NCBI RefSeq assembly: GCF_030811555.1
Contig: NZ_JAUSQZ010000001.1
Location: 5,391,241 to 5,455,240, forward strand
From: Kineosporia succinea
GTDB taxonomy: Bacteria > Actinomycetota > Actinomycetes > Actinomycetales > Kineosporiaceae
Reading direction: 5' to 3'
DNA: 64,000 nt
Shown: one piece after another, positions 1 through 8,619 of the stretch
Position numbering within the stretch: position 1 is the first letter of the stretch
How the letters are laid out: each line of letters starts with the position of its first letter
Position numbers and translations under genes: made by a program
Notes under the pieces: generated by a model
What the model saw: the letters and a program-made list of their open reading frames with translations, nothing else
The model's database searches: none
What the model was told of the DNA's origin: nothing

Positions 1-506
1 GGCACCCGGGAGGCCGCCGCCGGCGGGATCTTGATCGAGGCCACGTTCGGCAGCGCCGCGATCGCCGCGTAGAGCTCGTCGGTGAACGTGACGTGCGTGG
101 TGGCCGGGTTGTCGTAGACCGCCAGGGGCACCGACAGCTCGCGCGTGACGTCCTCGAACAGACCGAACACGTCGTCGGGCGTGAGTGGCTGGTAGGACAC
201 CGGGGCGAGCAGAACACCGGCGGCACCGGCGTTCTGGGCGTCCTCGGCGTGTTCCAGCACGGCCCGGGTGCTGAGGGCGCCGATACCCACGGCGACCGGG
301 ATCGACCCCGCGTTCTCCACGGTGAGCCGGGCGACCCGGGCCCGCGAGGCCCGGTCGAGGTAGACGTACGACCCCGTCGACCCGAGGGCCGTGATCGAGT
401 CGACCGACGCGTCCACCAGCCGTGCCGTCAAACCCGCGTGGGCGACCTCGTCGACGCCCTCCCGAGTCAGAGGTGTCAGCGGGAAAGCGCTCAGCCCCGT
501 GAACAT
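1..506 (-). CDS. Dihydrodipicolinate synthase (DapA) family aldolase, partial
   Basis: The N-terminal 168 residues of a class I lyase of the DapA/N-acetylneuraminate lyase family; the rest lies off the left edge. The protein begins MFTGLSAFPLTPLT, the usual family opening, and carries ALGSTGSYVYLDR, corresponding to the pyruvate-binding GTTGE-type loop, the tyrosine-bearing VSYQP strand and VASIKIPPA, whose lysine sits where the Schiff-base lysine lies. Family members condense or cleave pyruvate with an aldehyde; true lysine-pathway DapA normally has the GTTGE loop, so a catabolic 2-keto-acid aldolase is equally likely. The ATG is preceded by GGGGAGG at good spacing. It starts one base after the stop of the zinc-ribbon gene, so the two are probably co-transcribed. 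Confidence 0.8.
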   Translation of the reverse strand, partial: MFTGLSAFPLTPLTREGVDEVAHAGLTARLVDASVDSITALGSTGSYVYLDRASRARVARLTVENAGSIPVAVGIGALSTRAVLEHAEDAQNAGAAGVLLAPVSYQPLTPDDVFGLFEDVTRELSVPLAVYDNPATTHVTFTDELYAAIAALPNVASIKIPPAAASRV

Positions 507-507
507 C

Positions 508-1605
508 TCACCTCCCCTGGAACATCGTGTAGGCGAGAACGGCCAGCCCCACGACCACGAGCGCCGCGATCACGGCCGAGACGATCTTCGCGACGCTGTA
601 CGGCCGGTCGCCGATGACCTCACCCGTGCGCGCGTTGATCATCACCTGCCAGGTCTTGTTGTCGAAGCGGTAGGCGGCGAGCCAGACCGGCAGCAGCAGG
701 AGCTTGAACGTGATGGCGTTCCACTGGGTGTCCATCGAGGTGACCCGCTGTTCGTCACCGCCGATGTCGTCACGGCAGTCCCGCTCGATCTGCCGCTCCG
801 CGATCTGCTTGAACTGCTCCAGGCCGGCCGGCGGCTCGACCTCGTAGCGCAGCGTCTGGTAGCCCGCCAGGAACTCCGGCTGGTAGGGCACGGCGGCCGG
901 GATGTCCCACGGCTCAAGGGCTTCCACCCGCTTCGAGGGCAGGCGGGTGACGGCGGGGACCAGGATGTCGTCGAAGATCCGCTCGACCTGCCCGTAGGCC
1001 GGCCACCAGCGGATCTTGCGCACCTGACGCTCCTGCTCCTCGCCGTCGGAGTCGCGGTAGGTCTCGGTCTCGTAGTAGTAGTCGCCGCGCTGACCGTGGT
1101 ACATGGTCATCGTGTCGCTGTCGTAGGTCCAGTACGGCAGGTACGTGCCCTGGATACCCTCGCGGGCGGCCAGCGACTTCAGCGAGTTGGGCGCGAACCA
1201 GCGGCTTCTCACCCAGGCCTGCAGCAGATCCATGGCCTTGTCCGAGGCGATCGCGAACGGCAGCACGCCCTCGGGCGTGATCATGATGTCCGTGTTCGCC
1301 TCGACCACGATCGCGGCGCCGCAGAACGGGCACGCGTCGGAGAGCTTGTCGGTCTCCGTGCGCGCCCCGCAGCCGGTGCAGGTCACCGTGTGCGCGGCGA
1401 TCTGCGACACCGGCATGCTCTGCGCCGTAGCCATCCACAGGTCGTAGTCGTGTTCGCGCACCACCCGGTTCTCGTCGCGCGCGACCTCCTGCTCGAACCC
1501 GCAGTACGGGCACTTGAGCGCGGTGGTGCCGGGCGCGAACGTGAGCCGCGCGCCGCACGAGGCGCACGGGTACTGCTGCTGGGTGTACTGCTGCTGGTCC
1601 GTCAT
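508..1605 (-). CDS. Zinc-ribbon membrane-anchored protein next to SPFH gene
   Basis: A 365-residue protein of unknown function. It opens MTDQQQYTQQQYPCASCGAR and has two zinc ribbons, CASCG/CPYCG around residues 14-40 and CTGCG/CPFCG around 70-100, each a pair of CxxC knuckles. A long central domain rich in Trp and Tyr follows, and the C-terminus ends in one hydrophobic helix (SAVIAALVVVGLAVLAYTMF) with a short basic tail. The start chosen is the ATG just before the zinc-ribbon segment; the open frame continues upstream but with shadow-like composition. It lies 37 bases downstream of the SPFH gene. Zinc-ribbon/SPFH pairs of this kind recur in bacteria; a role in membrane organisation or protein quality control is inference only. 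Confidence 0.8.
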   Translation of the reverse strand: MTDQQQYTQQQYPCASCGARLTFAPGTTALKCPYCGFEQEVARDENRVVREHDYDLWMATAQSMPVSQIAAHTVTCTGCGARTETDKLSDACPFCGAAIVVEANTDIMITPEGVLPFAIASDKAMDLLQAWVRSRWFAPNSLKSLAAREGIQGTYLPYWTYDSDTMTMYHGQRGDYYYETETYRDSDGEEQERQVRKIRWWPAYGQVERIFDDILVPAVTRLPSKRVEALEPWDIPAAVPYQPEFLAGYQTLRYEVEPPAGLEQFKQIAERQIERDCRDDIGGDEQRVTSMDTQWNAITFKLLLLPVWLAAYRFDNKTWQVMINARTGEVIGDRPYSVAKIVSAVIAALVVVGLAVLAYTMFQGR

Positions 1606-1642
1606 CCCTGACCTGGCTCTAGATCGTCGGTGGCTTGGAAAT

Positions 1643-2758
1643 CTACTGCGGGGGCAGCGGCGGCGGACCCTGGGTGAGGAACCGGGAGACCTCGGGAACC
1701 GAGGCGGCCGGCGTCCATTCGCCCATACCCGCCTTCCAGACCAGGGTGGTGCCCGACAGTGCGCCGGAGGAGGCCTGCGCCTGCAGCCCGGCCTCGTCGA
1801 GCGGCCCCTGCTGGGCACCGTTCACGGCGATGTACCACTGGGCGGCGACGGGCAGCGGGGGAGGACCGGCCGGTTGGTGCTGAGGCTGAGCCTGCGCCTG
1901 GGGCTGCTGATACATCGCGGCGGCGGCCTGCTGACCCAGCCCGACACCCAGCCCGATCCCGAGAGCGTCACCCGCACCACCCGGGTTGTTCGACGCGTTC
2001 TCGATCGCGTTCGCCGTCTGGAACTGCGTGTACTTGTTCAGGTCGCCGAGCACACCCATCTGGGTGCGCTTGTCCATCGCGGCCTCGACCTCGGGCGGGA
2101 GGGAGACGTTCTCGATGATGAACTTGGGGATCGCGATTCCCGAGGGCGCGAGCTCCTCGGTCAGCGTGCCGGCCAGGCGCGCGGCGATGGCCTCCTGGTT
2201 CGCGGCCAGGTCGAGCACGGCCACCTGGGCGTGCGCCAGGGCACCCGCCAGCCGGCCCACGATCATCTGCCGCAGGTATTCCTTGACCTCGTCGGTCTTG
2301 AAGAGCCCGTCGGTGCCCACCAGCTCCTTGAGGAACAGGCCGGGATCGACCACGCGCGCCGAGAACCCACCGAACGCCCGCACCCGCACCATGCCGAAGT
2401 CGGCGTCACGCAGCATGATCGGGTTCTGCGTGCCCCACTTCAGCTCGGTGAACTGGCGGGTGCTGACGAAGTAGACCTCGGCCTTGAACGGCGAGTTGAA
2501 GCCGTACTTCCAGCCCTTGAGGGTGCTCAGGACCGGCATGTTCTGGGTCTCGAGCGTGTGCGTGCCCGGGGTGAACACGTCGGCGATCTGGCCCTCGTTG
2601 ACGAAGACCGCGGTCTGGGACTCCCGCACGACGAGCTTCGCGCCCATCTTGATCTCGTTCTGGTAGCGCGGGAAGCGGTACACCATCGTGTCGCGGCTGT
2701 CGTCCAGCCACTCGATGATGTCGATCAGCTCGCCGCGGATCTTGTCGAACAGGCCCAC
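1643..2758 (-). CDS. SPFH/band-7 domain protein with C-terminal GYF domain
   Basis: A 371-residue protein whose first 250 residues form an SPFH (virion core protein/YdjI-like) domain: it opens GLFDKIRGELIDIIEWLDDS, and contains FVNEGQIADVFTPGTHTLET, typical of the family. A Gln/Pro/Ala-rich linker follows and residues ~300-355 form a GYF_2 domain (QWYIAVNGAQQGPLDEAGL), a fold that binds proline-rich peptides. The GTG start is supported by AAGGAGGAG at ideal spacing; upstream codons are not convincing. There is no signal peptide or membrane helix, so it is probably peripheral on the inner face of the membrane, perhaps held there by the zinc-ribbon membrane protein encoded next. Function in this group is not established. 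Confidence 0.87.
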   Translation of the reverse strand: MGLFDKIRGELIDIIEWLDDSRDTMVYRFPRYQNEIKMGAKLVVRESQTAVFVNEGQIADVFTPGTHTLETQNMPVLSTLKGWKYGFNSPFKAEVYFVSTRQFTELKWGTQNPIMLRDADFGMVRVRAFGGFSARVVDPGLFLKELVGTDGLFKTDEVKEYLRQMIVGRLAGALAHAQVAVLDLAANQEAIAARLAGTLTEELAPSGIAIPKFIIENVSLPPEVEAAMDKRTQMGVLGDLNKYTQFQTANAIENASNNPGGAGDALGIGLGVGLGQQAAAAMYQQPQAQAQPQHQPAGPPPLPVAAQWYIAVNGAQQGPLDEAGLQAQASSGALSGTTLVWKAGMGEWTPAASVPEVSRFLTQGPPPLPPQ

Positions 2759-2935
2759 CGTGCTCCTCCTTGGCTCGTCGGTGCCCCTGGCCGGGTCGGT
2801 CCGTGACCGGCCGGCCGGGTGCACACGTCCCCTCGCGGGGATCTTGCACCAGACAGACGACGACCCGTGCGCCGACGTTGCACCACTCGGCGAAGAGGCT
2901 ACGGGCTGCACCCGAGGGCAGCCGGGAGGGGCACG

Positions 2936-3709
2936 CTACTCGCCGGAATCCAGGGCCTCGGTGACCGCGGTCCGCAGGGTCCTGGCGCTCAGGTCGTCCA
3001 CCGTCGTCCCGTTCACCCGTGCGGCCGGGGTGGTGGTGACGGTGGACGCCGTGGTCGCCTCCGTGGCCCAGTCGCCGTAGGTGAGGCTCGAGATCGCGGT
3101 GCTCACCGCGTCCTGGCTCGCGCCGGCCTCGACGGCGTAACCGATCAGGGCGTCGTCGGTGAGGTCGTCGCCCTGGTGCTCGAGGAGCAGCTCGTGGAAG
3201 GCCGGGAAGGCGTCGGGGTCGGCGTTCACCACGGCGGCCGCGGCGTTGACGGCCTTCAGGCCGGCGGAGGTCTCGTCCTGGTCGGCGGTGGTCCCGGTGG
3301 TCTCGCTGTCGGCGTCGTCCGTGGAGAGCAGGTGGTAGTGAACCTGCACGTCGCCGTCCTCGGCCCAGGTGGCGAGCTGCTCGCGGGCGGACTTCTCGAA
3401 CGTGGCCGAGTCCTTCGACGCGTAGTCCTCGTAGAGGTCGATCGTGACGGCGGCGGTCTCGTCACCCACCACGACCGAGTTGTCCGGCCCGATGTTGGAC
3501 GGCGTGGTCGTCGCGGCCGTCTCCGTCGCCTCCTCGCCGGGCCGGCGGTCGGACCAGTAGAGGAACCCGCCCAGGACCACCACGAGCACCAGCACGACCG
3601 CGGTACCGACCCGGACCGCCTGCCGGGTGGCCTTCTCCCGCGCCACCCGCAGCCGTTCCTGCTCCATCTTCTGCCGCCGCGCCTCACGGGTCGCACGTCC
3701 GCTGGTCAT
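2936..3709 (-). CDS. DsbA-like thioredoxin-fold membrane protein lacking all cysteines
   Basis: A 257-residue protein with a basic cytoplasmic N-terminus (residues 1-33), one membrane helix at ~34-50 (VGTAVVLVLVVVLGGFLYW) and an extracytoplasmic DsbA/thioredoxin-like domain. The strand that normally reads YEDFxCPxC reads DLYEDYASKDSATFE here, so the CxxC pair is replaced by Ala-Ser-Lys-Asp; no cysteine occurs anywhere in the protein. The cis-proline loop survives as TTTPAARVNGTTV. Family members of this shape are membrane-anchored disulfide oxidoreductases; this one cannot do thiol chemistry and may act as a chaperone or binding protein. The ATG follows a GGAGAGG-type ribosome site. It is transcribed towards the SPFH gene but separated by ~177 bases. 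Confidence 0.82.
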   Translation of the reverse strand: MTSGRATREARRQKMEQERLRVAREKATRQAVRVGTAVVLVLVVVLGGFLYWSDRRPGEEATETAATTTPSNIGPDNSVVVGDETAAVTIDLYEDYASKDSATFEKSAREQLATWAEDGDVQVHYHLLSTDDADSETTGTTADQDETSAGLKAVNAAAAVVNADPDAFPAFHELLLEHQGDDLTDDALIGYAVEAGASQDAVSTAISSLTYGDWATEATTASTVTTTPAARVNGTTVDDLSARTLRTAVTEALDSGE

Positions 3710-3908
3710 GGTTCCTCTCCTCCGTCGGGGGAGGAACCGTAGGGCGGCGGGCTGTGCGGAACCCGTGAGGAACATATGAAAACGGTCGGGGAGCGATCCC
3801 GGGGGCCGGCCACCGCACCACCCGGGTCTCCGGGGTGCCGCCGATCGGGACCGCCGACGGACCGCCGACGCACCGGACGCGATCACCGTGCCCGGATCGT
3901 CCGGCCGG

Positions 3909-5030
3909 TCAGGGCACGGCGATGTCCAGCGCCGTCCAGGCGAGGGCCGTCGCCGCGTCGAGCAGAGCCTTCTCGGCGTCCGCCCCCACGCAGTGCGCGG
4001 CGAACTCGGGCTGGTGGTTCAGGGCCGTTCCCGAGTTGATGCCGATGTACGGGTGGATCGCGGGCACCACCTGTGACACGTTGCCCATGTCGGTCGACGC
4101 GCGGTTCATCCTGCGCGCGGGGGAGTGCTCGTCGAACACCCGGCCCAGCTGCCGGGCGTTGCGCCGGTACGCCTCCAGCGCCGGGGTGAAGGTGCGGAAC
4201 TCGGCGTAGGGCTTGCTCTCCGGCTCGATCTCCAGGGTGGCGCCGGTGGCCAGCGCTCCCGCCTCGAAGCAGCGCCGGACCTTCTCCTCGGTCTCGGTCA
4301 GCTGCTGGAGGGACGACGCGCGCACGTACCAGCGCCCCTCGGTGTGGGCGGGGATCGCGTTGGGTGCCTCGCCACCGTTGGTCATCACGCCGTGCACCCG
4401 CACCGTCGGCGGAAGCTGTTGCCGCAGAAGGCCGATCGCGACCTGGGCGACGGTGAACGCATCGGCCGCGTTGACGCCGTGCTCCGGGTAGGCCGCCGCG
4501 TGCGCGGCCTTGCCCCGGTACGACACGTGCGAGTGCGACACCGCGAACGGCTCGGCCTCGGCCACGTCGACCGGCGCCGGGTGGGCCATCATCGCCAGGT
4601 CGAGCCCGGCGAAGGCGCCCCGCTCGAGCAGCTCGATCTTGCCGCCACCACCCTCCTCGGCCGGCGTGCCGTACACCTCGATGGTCAGACCCGCCGCGTC
4701 GGCCAGCGGGGCCAGGGCCCGCGCCGCGCCGACGGTGATCGCCGAGATCAGGTTGTGCCCGCAGGCATGCCCCAGCCCGGGCAGCGCGTCGTACTCGGCG
4801 CACAGGCCGAGCCGGAACGGGCCGCTGCCGTACGTGGCCAGGAACGCCGTCTCCAGGCCGAGATAGGCCGGCGTCACGTCGAAACCGGCCTCGGACAGCG
4901 CCTCGGCCACCCAGCGCGACGCCCGGTGCTCCTGCCAGCCGGTCTCCGGGTTCGCGTGCAGCAGCTCGGACAGCTGGATCAGCCGCCCGGCGTCCCGCGA
5001 GACCCCGGCCGCGGCAGCATCCTTACTCAT
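3909..5030 (-). CDS. M20 family amidohydrolase/metallopeptidase
   Basis: A 373-residue zinc-type amidohydrolase of the M20 family (AbgB/IAA-amino-acid-hydrolase-like). Features in order: LLHANPETGWQEHRAS near residue 28, the metal-site strand LGLCAEYDALPGLGHACGHN around 110-130 (Asp and His ligands), an EEGGGG segment near 170 in the position of the catalytic Glu pair, a dimerisation domain (~185-290), and the final metal-site region containing DMGNVSQVVPAIHPYIG. Such enzymes cleave N-acyl or amide bonds of small molecules in the cytoplasm. It is the last gene of a four-gene operon and overlaps the DUF1028 gene by 8 bases, implying translational coupling and a shared pathway on an amide-containing substrate. 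Confidence 0.88.
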   Translation of the reverse strand: MSKDAAAAGVSRDAGRLIQLSELLHANPETGWQEHRASRWVAEALSEAGFDVTPAYLGLETAFLATYGSGPFRLGLCAEYDALPGLGHACGHNLISAITVGAARALAPLADAAGLTIEVYGTPAEEGGGGKIELLERGAFAGLDLAMMAHPAPVDVAEAEPFAVSHSHVSYRGKAAHAAAYPEHGVNAADAFTVAQVAIGLLRQQLPPTVRVHGVMTNGGEAPNAIPAHTEGRWYVRASSLQQLTETEEKVRRCFEAGALATGATLEIEPESKPYAEFRTFTPALEAYRRNARQLGRVFDEHSPARRMNRASTDMGNVSQVVPAIHPYIGINSGTALNHQPEFAAHCVGADAEKALLDAATALAWTALDIAVP

Positions 5031-5691
5031 CGCCCGGAACCCCGTACGACGGCGCCGACTCCGGGTTCAGCCCCCGCGTCACGTAGGCGTCGCGCTGCGG
5101 CATCCACACCTCGAGCAGCGCTCGCAGATCCTCCAGCGGGGTGTCGCTCCAGTCGACGCGCAGGTCGGTCTCGCGCCAGGCGACCTGCCGCACCACCGAC
5201 AGCCCGGCCGAGCGGATCGGCCCGGCCTCACCACCCGCGGCCAGCCCGGCCTCCAGCGCGAGCAGCAGACGGGACTCGAGCTCACCGGACGACTGCTCGA
5301 AAGCCTGCGCCACCGCGGAGATCACGGAGGTGGAGGCCAGCAGGTTGCCCGCGGCCACCACCCGGTCGCCGACGACGGTGTGATGCACCCCCAACGTTCC
5401 GGCGCCGGAGAACGCGGCGCCCGGCCCGTCGAGCCCCAGCACCGTGAGCTGGCGGTGCTCGATGTGCTCGCGGTCGGTGACCACCCGCGAAAGGGCTTCG
5501 GGAGCCGGGAGACCCGAGTCCAACGCGTCGAGGAGCGCGGTTCCCAGGCGCGGGTCGGTGACGTTCTGCGAGGAGGCCCCGCCCACTCCCGCCCGCAGGT
5601 GCACGCAGCGGGCCGCGACCGCGGGGGACGACGAGGTCACGGCGATCCCGACGGCGCCGGAGGGGTCGGTGGCCAGCACGGAGAAGGTCAT
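5023..5691 (-). CDS. DUF1028 family putative Ntn-type hydrolase
   Basis: A 222-residue protein that starts MTFSVLATDPSGAVGIAVTS and continues GVGGASSQNVTDPRLG, the usual pattern of DUF1028. The family has an Ntn-hydrolase-like fold with a processed N-terminal residue; its substrate is not known. A longer open frame exists upstream, but the family start is the ATG used here, which overlaps the RidA stop codon by four bases (ATGA). Position between RidA and an M20 amidohydrolase suggests it opens a lactam, amide or acyl intermediate in the same route. No signal peptide is visible. Confidence 0.87.
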   Translation of the reverse strand: MTFSVLATDPSGAVGIAVTSSSPAVAARCVHLRAGVGGASSQNVTDPRLGTALLDALDSGLPAPEALSRVVTDREHIEHRQLTVLGLDGPGAAFSGAGTLGVHHTVVGDRVVAAGNLLASTSVISAVAQAFEQSSGELESRLLLALEAGLAAGGEAGPIRSAGLSVVRQVAWRETDLRVDWSDTPLEDLRALLEVWMPQRDAYVTRGLNPESAPSYGVPGDE

Positions 5692-6110
5692 GAGGGGATC
5701 ACCGCGATCGCGTCGATCTCGACGAGCCACTCCGGGCGGGCCAGGGCCGAGACCACGATGCCGGTGGAGATCGGGTGCACGCCCTTGGTGTGCCGGCCGA
5801 TGGCGCGGTAAACCGTTTCGCGGTAACGCGGATCGACGATGTAGATGGTGAGCTTGACCAGGTGTTCCATCGTGGCGCCGGCCTCGTCGAGCAGCATCGC
5901 GATGTTGGCCATGGCCTGCTCGGTCTGCACGCCGACGTCACCGATGCCGACCGACTCGCTGGTGTCGAGGTCCTGCCCGATCTGCCCGCGCACGTACACG
6001 GTGTTGCCCGCGACGACGGCCTGGCAGAGGTCGTTGTCGAGGTTCTGCTCGGGGTAGGTGTCCTTGGTGTTGAAGGGCCGGATCCGTCGGTGGCCACCCG
6101 CGACAATCAT
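5688..6110 (-). CDS. RidA/YjgF/YER057c family enamine-imine deaminase-like protein
   Basis: A 140-residue RidA family protein. It contains NTVYVRGQIGQD near residue 40, the family's substrate-pocket strand, and a conserved C-terminal stretch (ALARPEWLVEIDAIAV) with the Glu expected near the active site. RidA proteins hydrolyse reactive enamines/imines released by flavin or PLP enzymes; subgroup members in catabolic operons act as specific deaminases. The ATG overlaps the stop of the upstream flavoprotein gene by four bases, so the likely job is to process an imine or unstable product of that monooxygenase. The start is fixed by the overlap; the long upstream extension of the open frame is not coding. 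Confidence 0.9.
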   Translation of the reverse strand: MIVAGGHRRIRPFNTKDTYPEQNLDNDLCQAVVAGNTVYVRGQIGQDLDTSESVGIGDVGVQTEQAMANIAMLLDEAGATMEHLVKLTIYIVDPRYRETVYRAIGRHTKGVHPISTGIVVSALARPEWLVEIDAIAVIPS

Positions 6111-7360
6111 GACTTCTCCTGGTAAGAGACGTAGTTCAGCTGCGTGCCGATGTGACCCGCGACGTGCTTGGCATCGTGCCACACACCCCAGATGAAGCTC
6201 GACCCGCGCCGCGAGAGCCACGGCAGGCCCACGAAGTAGACGCCGGGCTCGGCCGAGACGCCACGACGGTGAACGGGTTTGCCGGAGTCGTCCACGGCGT
6301 CGCCGACCTGCAGCCAGCTGTAGTCGGTCTTGAAGCCGGTGGCCCAGACGATGCTGGTGATCCCGGCCGCCACCAGATCCAGTGAGCGCAGCGGATTCTG
6401 GGCGTCCAGGGGCAGATCGCCGAGCACGTGCGCCTGGGGTTCCTCGGGCAGGTCGAGCCCGTTGCGGGCCACGTACGCGTCGGCCGCCCGCAGCAGGGCC
6501 AGCATGTTCGCGTCCCCGGCGGCCACATTGTCGGCGAGGTCCCCGCGGAAGGTCACCACACCGTCCTCGAGCGAATCGGTCAGCCCCACCAGGCGGATAC
6601 CGCCGAGAGCCAGTTCGCGGAAGTCGACGGTGTGCCCGCCGCGCGCGCCGCTGACGGCGATCGTGACGTGCTCGGCCCCGGCGGCCGGGGTCTCCAGGTC
6701 CCACAGGCCGAGAACGCCCAGCCACCAGACGAAGTCGCGGTTGCGGTAGCGCCGCGGCGGCCGGTCGTGCGGCCCGACCGAGAGGTACACCTGGCGCCCG
6801 GAACGCTGCAGCTCGTCGGCGATCTGGACGCCGGACGAGCCCGCGCCGACCACCAGCACGTTGCCCTCGGGCAGCTGCTGCGGGTTGCGGTACGAGCTGG
6901 AATGAATCTGGTGCACGGCCCCGGTCGGCACGATCGGTGGGAACACCGGGGTCTGGAACGGGCCGGTCGCGGCCACGACGTAGCGGGCACTGACGGTGCC
7001 GATGGAGGTCTCGGCCGTGAAACCGGGCTCGCCGTCGTTGCGCCGGACGGAGGTGACCTCGACACCGGTGCGCACGGGCAGGTCGAACTTGGCCGCGTAG
7101 GCCTCGAAGTACTCGGCCACCTGCTCCTTGGTGGCGAAGCCGTCGGGCTCGACGTCGGCGAACTCCAGGTTCGGGAAACGGTCGTGCCAGACCGGGCCGT
7201 TCGCGACCAGCGAGTCCCAGCGCTCGGAACGCCAGCGCTCGGCGATGCGGCCGCGCTCGAGAACGAGGTGCTTCACCCCGGCCTGGGTCAGGTGCTCGCT
7301 CGTGGCGACACCGGCCTGGCCGGCGCCGACGACGAGAACCTCCACCTCGTGGTGGGCCAT
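6107..7360 (-). CDS. FAD/NAD(P)-dependent flavin monooxygenase (CzcO/FMO-like)
   Basis: A 417-residue class B flavin monooxygenase-like protein. The FAD-binding Rossmann motif VVGAGQAGVATSEHL is near residue 10, the NADPH Rossmann motif VVGAGSSGVQIADEL near 170, and the late ATGFKTDYSWL motif near 340. The enzyme should use NADPH and O2 to oxygenate a nitrogen, sulfur or carbonyl centre. It is the first gene of the operon with RidA, DUF1028 and M20 and is divergent from a LysR regulator. The ATG has GGAGACGA just upstream. The substrate is unknown; an N-heterocycle or amide is consistent with the downstream hydrolases, which is inference. Confidence 0.88.
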   Translation of the reverse strand: MAHHEVEVLVVGAGQAGVATSEHLTQAGVKHLVLERGRIAERWRSERWDSLVANGPVWHDRFPNLEFADVEPDGFATKEQVAEYFEAYAAKFDLPVRTGVEVTSVRRNDGEPGFTAETSIGTVSARYVVAATGPFQTPVFPPIVPTGAVHQIHSSSYRNPQQLPEGNVLVVGAGSSGVQIADELQRSGRQVYLSVGPHDRPPRRYRNRDFVWWLGVLGLWDLETPAAGAEHVTIAVSGARGGHTVDFRELALGGIRLVGLTDSLEDGVVTFRGDLADNVAAGDANMLALLRAADAYVARNGLDLPEEPQAHVLGDLPLDAQNPLRSLDLVAAGITSIVWATGFKTDYSWLQVGDAVDDSGKPVHRRGVSAEPGVYFVGLPWLSRRGSSFIWGVWHDAKHVAGHIGTQLNYVSYQEKS

Positions 7361-7440
7361 TTCGTCTCCAAGCTCTGAGGGGAAGGACGTGCTGGAGCCG
7401 GGGGCGGCGCGATCGGCACCCGTCCCACCGGTTCCCGATC

Positions 7441-7469
7441 AGCGTAGGAGCGCTTTCTGGCGGAGTAAA
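7441..7469 (-). promoter_or_regulatory. Putative promoter of the flavin monooxygenase operon
   Basis: On the minus strand TTTACT (7464-7469) and TACGCT (7441-7446) are separated by 17 bases, a fair match to a housekeeping -35/-10 pair, 80 bases before the monooxygenase start. The rest of the 314-base divergent region also holds an inverted pair CGGCTGA (7596-7602) / TCAGCCG (7633-7639) upstream of the LysR gene, which could be part of an autoregulatory site. Sequence-based prediction only. Confidence 0.4.
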
Positions 7470-7674
7470 AAATGAATTCGGCAGGGAAGTAGATCGGTGG
7501 AAGTGATGAAGCGGCGCCGATAACGAGATGGAAACATGCCTGAAACCCGGCCGTTCGCAGGCAAGCACAGGCGTGCGGCCGCGGGAGCGCGGCATCGGCT
7601 GAGCTGATGCAGATGGCCTATGGTGTTCTGATTCAGCCGCCCTACTGCGCTGATCGACGCCCGCAAGGAGTGCC

Positions 7675-8613
7675 ATGGCCCGCAAGCCGGACATCACGCT
7701 CGCGCAGCTGCGCTACTTCGTCGAGGCCGCGAGCTGCCTGAGCATGACCCAGGCCGCCACCAGCCTGCTGGTGGCGCAGTCGGCGGTGTCGTCGGCCGTG
7801 GCGCAGCTCGAGAGTCAGGTCGGGGCGCAGCTGTTCATCCGGATGCGCTCGAAGGGGCTGGCGCTCACCCCGGCCGGGCAGCAGCTGCTCGGCGACGCCC
7901 GTGCGGTGCTGGGCACGCTCGACGAGGCGCTCGACGCCGCGCGCGGCATGGACGAGCAGGTCCGCGGCACGATCCGGATCGCCTTCTTCGTCACCCTGGC
8001 GCCGTTCCTGCTCGCCGACGTGATGGCGCTGCTGGCCGAGCGGCATCCCGGGCTCGACGTCGACGTGATCGAGGTGGACGCCGACGAGGCCCGCGAGGCA
8101 CTGCGCTCCGGCCGCGCGGAGATGGCCGTCAGCTGGGACTTCGCGTTCGGCGAGGAGATGCGGCGGGAGATCGTCACCACGGTGCCCCCGCACGTCGTGC
8201 TGCCGGCCGGGCACCCGCTGTCGGCGCGCCGCCGGGTGCCGCTGCGGGAACTGGCGCACGACAAGATGATCCTGCTCGACCTGCCGCACAGTCGTGAGTA
8301 CTTCCTCGACGTGATGCGTGGCGCGGGCGTGGAACCGGTGGTGCGGCACCGCTCGTACGGCTATGAGACGGTGCGCTCACTCGTGGCCAAGGGCTACGGC
8401 TACGCGATTCTCAACCAGCAGCCCCGGCACGACTCCACCTACGACGGGCGCGCGGTGGTGACCCGGCCGATCTCCGACGAAGTGCCCGGCCTGCCCCTGG
8501 TGGTGGCCACCCTGCGCTCGGTGCGGGCCACGGCGCGGGTGCGGGCGGTGGCCGACGCGGTGCGGGTGGTGGCCAACGCCGTGCCGGGTGCCCGGCCGCA
8601 CCCGGGCACCTGA
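7675..8613 (+). CDS. LysR family transcriptional regulator
   Basis: A 312-residue LysR-type regulator. The winged HTH lies at residues 8-66 (LAQLRYFVEAASCLSMTQAA, then QSAVSSAVAQLE) and the periplasmic-binding-like effector domain from ~90 to 300. It is divergent from the monooxygenase operon with 314 bases between the starts, the standard arrangement for a LysR protein that senses a pathway compound and controls both itself and its neighbour. The ATG follows AAGGAG. The effector is presumably the substrate or an intermediate of the flavin monooxygenase/RidA/DUF1028/M20 route. Confidence 0.92.
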   Translation: MARKPDITLAQLRYFVEAASCLSMTQAATSLLVAQSAVSSAVAQLESQVGAQLFIRMRSKGLALTPAGQQLLGDARAVLGTLDEALDAARGMDEQVRGTIRIAFFVTLAPFLLADVMALLAERHPGLDVDVIEVDADEAREALRSGRAEMAVSWDFAFGEEMRREIVTTVPPHVVLPAGHPLSARRRVPLRELAHDKMILLDLPHSREYFLDVMRGAGVEPVVRHRSYGYETVRSLVAKGYGYAILNQQPRHDSTYDGRAVVTRPISDEVPGLPLVVATLRSVRATARVRAVADAVRVVANAVPGARPHPGT

Positions 8614-8619
8614 AACCGG

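Noticed and set aside
93-617. 174-codon plus-strand open frame
   Set aside because: It is antisense to the DapA-family and zinc-ribbon genes, both of which have clear family motifs; its composition is Arg/Gly-rich shadow coding.
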